From Rickettsiales bacterium (lineage in GTDB: Bacteria; Pseudomonadota; Alphaproteobacteria; Rickettsiales; Rickettsiaceae), in assembly GCA_947454145.1 (NCBI GenBank), contig CANGIW010000007.1, forward strand, positions 1 through 37,738: a DNA stretch of 37,738 bases, given 5' to 3'. The notes under the pieces were generated by a model that ran no database searches, was not told the origin of the DNA, and was given only the letters and a program-made list of their open reading frames with translations. The position numbers and the translations under genes were made by a program. Of the stretch, positions 26,248-33,885 are shown piece by piece. The number at the start of each line of letters is the position of its first letter. Position 1 is the first letter of the stretch.

Positions 26248-26763
26248 TTATTTTTCGCCAACAAAGATACCCCAAAGCAATTTTTTCTCTATCCAACCTT
26301 TATAGCCGTCAACACTTATTTGGCAAAAAATTTCTGTTATTTTTTCAATTTTACAACGTGTGTTTTTTTCTATTTTTGCTACAATACGTGATTTTTTGGT
26401 AGCAAATCGATATATTTCATGTATACCTTCCAAGCTTACTACAGCGTAACGTTTTGTAGATAAAAGACTACTGTGTATCCAAGATTCACTACCACTAAAA
26501 TCTTTTACCTTGCGCCATTCATTAAATTCTTGCACAACAGCTAAGGGTTCTGATTTTTTTGTATAAACATATACTACAGGATAATTAACTCCTGGACCAT
26601 TTCTGGCATTTACCTCATTAGATCTTGTAGATACAAATCGTATAATTTTATCTTGCTGAGCAAAAGAGATGCTATTAGATAATAGAAATAAAATTGTTGC
26701 AATTGTTGCGCATAATTTTTTAATAACTATAAGTTTATTATTCAACATCATCATCTTTAGCAT
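26248..26763 (-). CDS. Secreted bacterial SH3-domain protein
   Basis: A 171-residue product with a signal peptide (KKLCATIATILFLLSNSISFAQ, positions about 15-36) and at least one bacterial SH3 domain: VNARNGPGVNYPVVYVY (about 50-66) and WRKVKDFSGSESWIHSSLLS (about 82-101), then a second, weaker SH3-like half ending YKGWIEKKLLWGI. Such domains bind peptidoglycan or cell-wall peptides in the periplasm. Its start overlaps the kefB stop by 26 bases (ATG 26763; further ATGs at 26754-26748 are possible), so it is translated from the kefB message. The exact ligand is unknown. Confidence 0.85.
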   Translation of the reverse strand: MLKMMMLNNKLIVIKKLCATIATILFLLSNSISFAQQDKIIRFVSTRSNEVNARNGPGVNYPVVYVYTKKSEPLAVVQEFNEWRKVKDFSGSESWIHSSLLSTKRYAVVSLEGIHEIYRFATKKSRIVAKIEKNTRCKIEKITEIFCQISVDGYKGWIEKKLLWGIFVGEK

Positions 26764-28471
26764 ATCTATATTGTTTATTTACTATGTAGTTTGCAGATCT
26801 GAATTGCGCTTTTATTCTAGCAATTTCGTAATCACTTATACCAACAGTATCAAGTACAGCTCCACCCAGTTGTAAACCTATCTCATAGTCTGAAGGGACT
26901 ATAATACTTGCGCCAGCATCATATAATTCATTTGCTGCTAGAAGATCTTTGGTTTTAACTATAACTGGTACATTTGGAAAATTAGAGTTAATAACTTTTA
27001 ATGTTTTTTTAATGGTGATAAAGTTATTAATAGCAAGAACTACGGCTAAACATCTATCCACACCAAGAGCTTTGAGCGCTTCTAAGCTTGATGTATCTGC
27101 TTTAAAGATAGTAATATTTTCTTTTTTTGCTTCGTCGACTATTTTATCATTAATGTCAAGTATAAGGTAATTAATACCTTCTGCATCAAGCATTTTACTT
27201 GCCATATATCCAGTTTTACCATAACCTGCAATAATAACGTGATTGGTTATATCTTTAGATTTTTTTGCCAAAGCATTCATTTCTGCAGAACTTTCATCGC
27301 TACTTGTTAACCATCTAGAAGCTATTTTATCCGCTAATGCATACAACATAGGGGTTAAAGCCATACTGAAGGTTACTATAAGAAGTAATAGCTCTCCTGA
27401 TTCTTCAGGTAATATATTCTTCTCCATAGCTAATTTAAAAAGAATGAACGCAAATTCACTACCTTGTGATAGCAAACAACCAGTGCGTATAGCCATAGAT
27501 CTATCAAACCCAAAAATCCTACATAAAGTTATTATAATTATGCTTTTGATGAACATTAATGAAAAAACACATAATATAATATAACCTATTTTATTATAGC
27601 AAGAAGCTAGATTGATAGTCATACCTACGGACATAAAAAATAGCCCCAGCAATAAACCTTTAAAGGGATATATACTCTCTTCTGCCCTTTGTCTAAATTC
27701 TGTTTCAGCCACTAAAATACCGGATACAAAAGCTCCTAAAGCCATAGATAAGCCCAAAGATTCTGTTCCCAAAGCAGAAGTCAAACAAATTAATAAAGTA
27801 ACGGCTATAAATAATTCATCATTACTAGATTCATCATCTGAAGAAATAAATTTGAATATAGGTCTTAAAAATACACGTCCGGCAATAAATATTCCTACCA
27901 AAGCTAATATTGCTTTTACAAAAGCAAGTAATATGGCATAAAGTATAGATTTGTCAGTTCCTTCATCAGCCAAAAGTGGTACTATAACCAAAAGAGGTAC
28001 TACTATAAAATCTTGCTGAATTAAAACTGCTAAAGAAACTCTTCCTACCTGATTAGAACGACTTCTAGTGTCAACCATCTGTAAAACTAAGGCTGTTGAA
28101 GAAAGAGCTAATCCTCCACCTATAATGACAGAAACCTTACTGTTGCCGGTAAAATAAAAAGCTATTCCTGCAATTACCAGAGCTGTTAAAAACACTTGTA
28201 GAGAACCTAAGCCAAAAACATATTTACGCATGGCTTTCAATCTCTCGAAAGATAGCTCTAGACCTGTTGCAAATAATAAAAATACTATTCCAAGTTCAGC
28301 CAATAATTTTGTATCTTCAAATAATACAACTTTTAAACCATAATCACCTATCAATCCCCCAGCAACTAAATAACCTAATACAGGGCTTAAGTTGAGCTTC
28401 TTAAATGTTATTACTACAGCAACAGCGGTTGCAATTAATATGATAACATGTATCAAGATATCGAATTCCAT
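26738..28471 (-). CDS. kefB: Monovalent cation:proton antiporter, CPA2 family, KefB-type
   Basis: Inner-membrane potassium/proton exchanger of the CPA2 family. The 577 residues comprise about 12-13 membrane segments (residues 5-385), with LSPVLGYLVAGGLIG early, LLFATGLELSFERLK after it, SSTALVLQMV, and a cytoplasmic RCK/TrkA-N domain beginning HVIIAGYGKTGYMASKMLDA (about 412-431), with the acid pair of LDINDK that binds nucleotide. It lacks the long C-terminal extension of E. coli KefB/KefC (about 600-620 residues), so glutathione gating is uncertain. The downstream SH3-protein start lies within its last codons. Confidence 0.9.
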   Translation of the reverse strand: MEFDILIHVIILIATAVAVVITFKKLNLSPVLGYLVAGGLIGDYGLKVVLFEDTKLLAELGIVFLLFATGLELSFERLKAMRKYVFGLGSLQVFLTALVIAGIAFYFTGNSKVSVIIGGGLALSSTALVLQMVDTRSRSNQVGRVSLAVLIQQDFIVVPLLVIVPLLADEGTDKSILYAILLAFVKAILALVGIFIAGRVFLRPIFKFISSDDESSNDELFIAVTLLICLTSALGTESLGLSMALGAFVSGILVAETEFRQRAEESIYPFKGLLLGLFFMSVGMTINLASCYNKIGYIILCVFSLMFIKSIIIITLCRIFGFDRSMAIRTGCLLSQGSEFAFILFKLAMEKNILPEESGELLLLIVTFSMALTPMLYALADKIASRWLTSSDESSAEMNALAKKSKDITNHVIIAGYGKTGYMASKMLDAEGINYLILDINDKIVDEAKKENITIFKADTSSLEALKALGVDRCLAVVLAINNFITIKKTLKVINSNFPNVPVIVKTKDLLAANELYDAGASIIVPSDYEIGLQLGGAVLDTVGISDYEIARIKAQFRSANYIVNKQYRYAKDDDVE

Positions 28472-28700
28472 AATAAGTAAATAATTCAGTGCTATAAAAA
28501 GCTGTTAATAAGAAAATAATTAGATATTAAAATAAAGTCTTTATACTATTATCCAAATATAATCCATATCTAATATGATATTCAATATTAGCCTACTTAT
28601 AAACAGATTTTTCTGATTTTTTATTTTTATATTATAAGTTTTTAGATTTTATAAAAAAATTTTAGAAAAAACTAAATTACAAACAAAAAGATTTATCAAT

Positions 28701-29270
28701 TTAGGATATTAAATGCATTTTTGCTAGCAAATCAGAAATATTATTTACCGCTATTATGTGAATGTTTTTAAAAAGATGTGTAGAATTTTTTATTTCTTGA
28801 AAATTCGTTCCCGGAATAATTACCGTGGTAATTTTTTGTTGTTCTGCAGCCTTTAATTTTTCTTCTATATTGGACACACTTAAAATTTTTCCACTCAAAC
28901 TAATCTCGCCGGTAACAGCTAAAAATTGTTTCAACTTTATAGATTTTAATTGCGTATACAAAGACAAGAAAATGGCTAATCCTGCAGAAGGCCCGTCGTT
29001 AATTATATTTTCATTTAACATATCAAAATTGATATGTACATCATTCCGCAATAAAAGAGTTTTATCTATATCCAAATCGCTAGAATTTAATATTAAATAA
29101 TTGCATGAAGTTATTGCGGAGCTTGTAACTTGTCTACCTAACTTTACGTTAGATCTGATGCTTCCATCTCCATTTTGCAAACTCACTGTACAATTGATAA
29201 TTGTACCTTTAGAAGACTTTATGGCAAGGATAAATAATGAAGAATTTGTGCTGAAATCTTGAGTATGCAT
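28701..29270 (-). CDS. Stand-alone Lon-type (S16) protease domain protein
   Basis: A 189-residue product that aligns by eye with the proteolytic domain of Lon and lacks any AAA+ ATPase or N-domain. The catalytic serine is in NDGPSAGLAIFLSLY and the catalytic lysine in GKILSVSNIEEKLKAA, which corresponds to the GxVLPIGGLKEKLLAA segment of Lon (Lys of the second K). TGEISLSG precedes it as in Lon. I chose ATG 29270 because AAGGA stands 7 bases upstream; an in-frame TTG at 29309 would add 13 residues. It is the first gene of the leftward group before kefB (229-base gap) and is divergent from the metzincin gene. It could be a truncated lon or an independent small protease; the intact dyad favours the second. 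Confidence 0.78.
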   Translation of the reverse strand: MHTQDFSTNSSLFILAIKSSKGTIINCTVSLQNGDGSIRSNVKLGRQVTSSAITSCNYLILNSSDLDIDKTLLLRNDVHINFDMLNENIINDGPSAGLAIFLSLYTQLKSIKLKQFLAVTGEISLSGKILSVSNIEEKLKAAEQQKITTVIIPGTNFQEIKNSTHLFKNIHIIAVNNISDLLAKMHLIS

Positions 29271-29540
29271 AATTTCCTTAAATAAATATAACTTTATACT
29301 AAACTTCAATATAGTTTTATAGTATTAATAATATTATTTTAACTTTTATAGTTAGAATAATGCAACGAATAATTGCAATTAATTATGTAATATTCAATAT
29401 TGTGCAGTATTTTATATTTTATTTAATTAGCATTAATTTTAAGTTATTTTTTATTGACATTAATATTTTTTAATAGTAAAAGTTCTATTACTATTATTTA
29501 ATCACAGTGTTTAGTTTAATTAGTAAAAAAATCATCTAAT

Positions 29541-30662
29541 ATGCCATATAATATTTCTTGCCCATTTAATCTTCATTTTAGAACAGGTGCATTTTATGCA
29601 GATGGTACGCAAAGATTTCCTGCTATAAAAAATCAAGATGGTACGTTAAAGACAATTTATGTTAGTTTTGATATTGAAGATTGTAAAAAAACTTTGCCAG
29701 AAACTTTAATAGAAGATCAATTAGACCAACATCTATCTAAGTATGATGATTGGCTACTGCAGAAAGGCACAAGCATTACTCAGTTACTTGAAGTAGATAA
29801 ACACTTTAAAGATATACCTATAGATATAAAAAAACAAATACTCTTATTCAGTCCTTATCTAGGATATCTTACATCTATACATGAGATAGAAATAAACTAT
29901 TACATTGAATTAATCCAACAACTATCTTGCTTAACAAATTTGAATTTTAAAATAGTAGACAAATTGCCCAAGGAAGATGCTTCGGCTTATAAAATAGCAA
30001 TATGTGCAACAAAGGACACAGCCCTCCAAACATCAGGTAGTGGTCTTGTGGCTGTTTGTTCATTATCTATAAAAGATAATCCCTCTCAGTCTGTGATTCA
30101 GGTTGATGAAGGTGTTTTAATTGAAGATGTAGTAAAAATGCAAGAAAACATGGAAAAAACTGGAATTTGGCAATGGCCAAAAACTAAGGAAGAAATTTTG
30201 TGGCATAAAAAACCCTTATTTTGGCAAGATCCAAAAAATACAAAAGAAGCAAAAAATGTATTGTTACAGCAAAAACAACATACGTTAGGCCATGAATTTC
30301 TTCATGCTTTAGGTCTAGCTCATCCTGTTTATGAGTCGATAGAAGAAAATCAGAAATATAGAAGTATCATGGAAAATGATAGTCCTTTGTGGAATGAGTG
30401 CCTTATGTCTTCTTCTTTCAGCGATTCATATTATGCTTATAAAAGACAATGGATAAAAAAAGCTAAATGCTATAATGCCCCTACTAAAGCTACCGACCAA
30501 GATATTTGCGGGTTAAATAGTTTATACGGAAATTCATTATCCGAAAAACCTGAAGTTTGCAATAAAATTATGCACGACTTCGCAAAGGAATATCCTGATC
30601 TTGAAATAACGTATTTTGGCCTAGATAGAGGAGTAATATCCAATAGTGATTATGAGCTATAA
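29541..30662 (+). CDS. Predicted metzincin zinc protease, M10-like
   Basis: A 373-residue protein with the complete metzincin zinc site HEFLHALGLAH (His251, Glu252, His255, Gly258, His261), a probable Met-turn at Met277 (SIMEND) or Met289 (CLMSS), and DICGLNSLYG at about 318-327, the closing helix seen in matrixin/serralysin catalytic domains. The N-terminal 150 residues (PYNISCPFNLHF...) are of unknown fold, possibly an inhibitory or targeting part. There is no Sec signal and no visible serralysin-type calcium repeats, so export would need another route (for example type I or type IV secretion). The gene is alone, divergent from the Lon-like gene, and is followed by a possible terminator at 30684. 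The substrate is unknown. Confidence 0.78.
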   Translation: MPYNISCPFNLHFRTGAFYADGTQRFPAIKNQDGTLKTIYVSFDIEDCKKTLPETLIEDQLDQHLSKYDDWLLQKGTSITQLLEVDKHFKDIPIDIKKQILLFSPYLGYLTSIHEIEINYYIELIQQLSCLTNLNFKIVDKLPKEDASAYKIAICATKDTALQTSGSGLVAVCSLSIKDNPSQSVIQVDEGVLIEDVVKMQENMEKTGIWQWPKTKEEILWHKKPLFWQDPKNTKEAKNVLLQQKQHTLGHEFLHALGLAHPVYESIEENQKYRSIMENDSPLWNECLMSSSFSDSYYAYKRQWIKKAKCYNAPTKATDQDICGLNSLYGNSLSEKPEVCNKIMHDFAKEYPDLEITYFGLDRGVISNSDYEL

Positions 30663-30683
30663 ATATGCTCTTTTCTTAAAGAG

Positions 30684-30708
30684 GGTGTATTTTTACATCT
30701 TCTTTTTT
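30684..30708 (+). terminator. Possible intrinsic terminator of the metzincin gene
   Basis: GGTGTA (30684-30689), loop TTTT, and TACATC (30694-30699) form a 6-pair stem with one G-T pair, followed by TTCTTTTTT. A second short stem CTCTTT/AAAGAG (30668-30683) precedes it. It sits 22 bases after the stop and between convergent genes. Confidence 0.5.
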
Positions 30709-30726
30709 ATATAGCTAAACCACAAT

Positions 30727-32079
30727 CTATTTTCCTATACAAAAATTACTAAAAATTTCACCAAGAATTTCATCTACATCAATTTTTCCTGTAATAAATT
30801 CTAGTTTACTCACAGCAAATCTAATATCTTCAGCGCTTAACACTAAATCTTTGGATAGAGAAAAATTTTCTAGACTAGCTACAGCTTTTTCAAGATTAAT
30901 TCGATAACGTTCTTGTGTTACAGCTGGTACATGTGTTGGGGCAGAAATATTATGCGCTAAAAGCTCTATTTGCTTTAATAATTCGTGTAAATTTAATTTA
31001 GATTCTACAGAAATTGTAACTATATTATGATCTCTAAATGTTGTTAGATTAGGTATTCTTAAATCAATTTTATTGACTAGAATTATGGTATTTGCGTCAA
31101 TTAAATTTGCCAAACGCTGGTCTATAGAATCTAAATTTTCTAAATTAAATACATCTAACATAAAAATTTTAATATTAGCATCACTTGCGGCTAACAATGC
31201 TTTTTCAATACCTTTATGTTCTACTATGTCGGAATAACCAGATCTAATACCCGCAGTATCCTTTAAGATTACAGGAAATCCACCTATATCTAGATGAGCT
31301 TCTAAAACGTCTCTGGTAGTGCCAGCAATATCAGAAACAATAGCTATTTCACGCTGCATAAGATAATTAATTAAACTAGACTTACCTACGTTAGGTGGAC
31401 CAAAAATTATCATATTTATGCCAGATCTTAATATCTCCCCACGCCTATTGTCATTTAGATGACTTTTAATATTCTCTTTCACATTCACAACTGTAGATTC
31501 GGCTTGCATTAAAACCTTAGCATCTACTTCATCTTCAGCAAAATCAATATATGCTTCTAGCAAAGTCATAATCTTTAGCAAGTCTTTTCGCCATAAAGCA
31601 TAAAGACTAGACAAAGATCCACTCATTTGAGCTATAGCTTGTTTTTGTTGCATAGAAGTTTCAGAATTAATTAAATCCAACATACCTTCAACTTCAGTAA
31701 GATCCATTTTATTATTTAAAAAAGCTCTCTTGCTAAACTCGCCAGGATCTGCAAGGCGCACATTATCATGTGCAAGCAACGCTGAAGTTAATAACTTTGC
31801 TATTGCTATGCTACCGTGTATGTTTATCTCTACGCAATCTTCGCCCGTAAAACTATTGGGGCCTGCAAAATATGTCATCAAAACTTTATCTATAACAGCA
31901 TCTTCATTGTTATAGATAGTTGCATAATAACTATGTCTATCTTTCATACTAGTTTTTTTTGATAGCATAAGAGCCAAAAAAAGGCTTTTAGGGCCTGAAA
32001 TTCTAAATATTGCTACGCCAGATTTACCAGGCGCTGAACATTGTGCAAATATTGTGTCCACGATCTTTTTATTTACCAA
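30727..32079 (-). CDS. mnmE: tRNA uridine-5-carboxymethylaminomethyl modification GTPase MnmE
   Basis: Dimeric GTPase that with MnmG modifies U34 of tRNAs reading NNA/NNG codons. The 450 residues carry the folate-binding N-domain (TIFAQCSAPGKSGVAIFRIS), the G domain with P-loop FGPPNVGKSSLINYL (about 224-238), the DTAGIR switch II, NKIDL, and the C-terminal FCIGK with the conserved cysteine. The start is TTG at 32079, lying inside the last codons of recN (11-base overlap), with no ATG near the conserved N-terminus; this suggests coupled translation with recN. Confidence 0.96.
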   Translation of the reverse strand: MVNKKIVDTIFAQCSAPGKSGVAIFRISGPKSLFLALMLSKKTSMKDRHSYYATIYNNEDAVIDKVLMTYFAGPNSFTGEDCVEINIHGSIAIAKLLTSALLAHDNVRLADPGEFSKRAFLNNKMDLTEVEGMLDLINSETSMQQKQAIAQMSGSLSSLYALWRKDLLKIMTLLEAYIDFAEDEVDAKVLMQAESTVVNVKENIKSHLNDNRRGEILRSGINMIIFGPPNVGKSSLINYLMQREIAIVSDIAGTTRDVLEAHLDIGGFPVILKDTAGIRSGYSDIVEHKGIEKALLAASDANIKIFMLDVFNLENLDSIDQRLANLIDANTIILVNKIDLRIPNLTTFRDHNIVTISVESKLNLHELLKQIELLAHNISAPTHVPAVTQERYRINLEKAVASLENFSLSKDLVLSAEDIRFAVSKLEFITGKIDVDEILGEIFSNFCIGK

Positions 32080-33718
32080 ATTTTAATAATCCCATAGCTG
32101 CTGCTCGCACCTGGCTAGTAATGTTGTTACCAGCTATTATACGCGACAATTCCTCAATTCTACTATCACCTTCGATAATATCAAATTTTGTTTTACTACT
32201 TGCGCTTGCGACTTCTTTTGTAACTAGTATATGCCTATCTGCTTTTGCGGCTATCTGCGCTTGATGCGTTATTACAATAATTGGCACTTGCCTAGATAAA
32301 TTATTTAATTTTTTTGCTATGCTTTCTGCTGCAACACCGCTAGTACCAGAGTCTATTTCGTCGAATATTATTAACTGTGGTTTTTCTGCAAATAAAAAGC
32401 TTGCCATAATAGCCAGCATAAATCTAGACATTTCTCCACCTGATGCTACTTTTGCTATAGCAAGCTCTTCAGATCCTGGGTTCATTTGCCCTACAAAAGT
32501 CACAATATCAAGACCAGTTGGAGACCTATCTTCACTAGATTGAGTCTGGATTTTTATATCAAATTTAACACCTTTCATCTCAAGCTCTGCTAGCTCTTTA
32601 TTTACATTATCCGCAAGAATTCTCAAAGCAGATATTCTCCTGCTTGTTATTTCTTGAGCAAGTTTTAGATATTCGCATTTATTAATCTCTACTTCGTCAC
32701 TTAATTTTATGCTATTTATCTCTTTAGCCGATAAAATTAATAATTCTTGCTGATATTTATTCAGTAATCCAACTAAATCATTTGTATGGCAGCGATATTT
32801 TCTTGCCATTTCTCGGATGAAAAATAATCTCTCTTCCGTTTTAGCTAATTTTTCTTCAATATCACCATCAATTTTATATTTATCTATGCTAATTACAACA
32901 TTATCTATATTTTCTATAGCTTGTTCAAGATTTTTTAACATTGACTCTTGTTCCAACAAGTCTTCTAATTTATAAAGTAAATTTTGGGCAGAAATTAATT
33001 TATTGGTTATAACATCTGCATCGATTTTTTCCTTTAGTTCTTTTAAATATTTGTAAGATTTTAGATTATTTTGATAGGCTAGGCGATTTTGAAATAATAT
33101 ATTTTCTTCATCCGTTTTAAGATCAAGCTTTTCTAATTCTTGGCAAGCAGATTGCAAATATTCTATCTCTCGGTGAATTTTATCTGCATCTCTCTTAAAT
33201 TCATTTAAATTTTCCTCAGCCTGATGCCATTTATAATAATGTTCGAGTATTTTTTTTCTTAAAACTTCGTTATTAGCATATTTATCTAATATATCTATCT
33301 GCTTCATGGAAGAAAATAATTCGTTATGATTATTCTGCCCACATATAGTTATTAAATATTTAGCAAATATCTGCACTATTTTATTTGAGACTATTTGACT
33401 ATTTATTGACAGTTTTTTTTTGCCTTGAGAATTTTCAGATCTCGAAATAACTAAATAATCTTCTATTTCTAAATTATGTTCTTTTAACAGAGCAATGATA
33501 TTATCGTCATTTTCAAAAATTAATGTTACGGAACAAATTGCTGCTTGGTTTAAGAGAATATTATTATTAAATTTATCACCCAGGCAATATAAAATTGCAT
33601 CAAGCAACATAGATTTACCCGTGCCAGTTTCGCCAGTAAGAACAGTTAAGCCCTTATCAAAATCTAGGTCTAATTCAGATATCAGTAAGAAATTTTTAAT
33701 ATTTATATTAAGTAACAT
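32069..33718 (-). CDS. recN: DNA repair protein RecN
   Basis: SMC-like ATPase of double-strand-break repair. The 549 residues match the family. Walker A is VLTGETGTGKSMLLDAILYC (about 26-45); two coiled-coil arms (about 150-370) flank the centre; the ABC signature is VASGGEMSRFMLAI (about 425-438) and Walker B is LIIFDEIDSGTSG (about 450-462), followed by the VPIIVITHQAQIAAKADRHI switch region. The TAA is overlapped by the mnmE start. A separate AddA-type helicase-nuclease is encoded at 13626, so resection and RecN-type repair are both retained. Confidence 0.96.
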   Translation of the reverse strand: MLLNINIKNFLLISELDLDFDKGLTVLTGETGTGKSMLLDAILYCLGDKFNNNILLNQAAICSVTLIFENDDNIIALLKEHNLEIEDYLVISRSENSQGKKKLSINSQIVSNKIVQIFAKYLITICGQNNHNELFSSMKQIDILDKYANNEVLRKKILEHYYKWHQAEENLNEFKRDADKIHREIEYLQSACQELEKLDLKTDEENILFQNRLAYQNNLKSYKYLKELKEKIDADVITNKLISAQNLLYKLEDLLEQESMLKNLEQAIENIDNVVISIDKYKIDGDIEEKLAKTEERLFFIREMARKYRCHTNDLVGLLNKYQQELLILSAKEINSIKLSDEVEINKCEYLKLAQEITSRRISALRILADNVNKELAELEMKGVKFDIKIQTQSSEDRSPTGLDIVTFVGQMNPGSEELAIAKVASGGEMSRFMLAIMASFLFAEKPQLIIFDEIDSGTSGVAAESIAKKLNNLSRQVPIIVITHQAQIAAKADRHILVTKEVASASSKTKFDIIEGDSRIEELSRIIAGNNITSQVRAAAMGLLKFGK

Positions 33719-33885
33719 TCATCAAAGGATAAAAATTGCATATTATAAATTCTATACTAAATTAAGCTGATAGTCGATTTACAAATTAATAGTGTTTGAT
33801 GAATCAAAAAGGAATGATGTTTGTATAAAAAAGCCCCTTTAGGTAAATAACACAGGGTTTTGATGATTCCTGTTGATTTTTATTA

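Noticed and set aside
28610-28640. CAGA-TTTT-TCTG followed by T-runs as a terminator
   Set aside because: It points along the plus strand, where no gene ends, and the stem has only four pairs.
28701-29270. Simple broken lon pseudogene
   Set aside because: Both catalytic segments and a good ribosome-binding site before a short start are intact. I keep it as a gene but note the alternative.
29271-29309. TTG start for the Lon-like gene
   Set aside because: ATG 29270 has AAGGA at a good distance, while the TTG has nothing comparable and would only add a hydrophobic extension.
33828-33845. AAAGGGGCTTTTTT after the 852-residue gene as a terminator
   Set aside because: The possible stem is four pairs with a three-base loop, too weak to call on its own.
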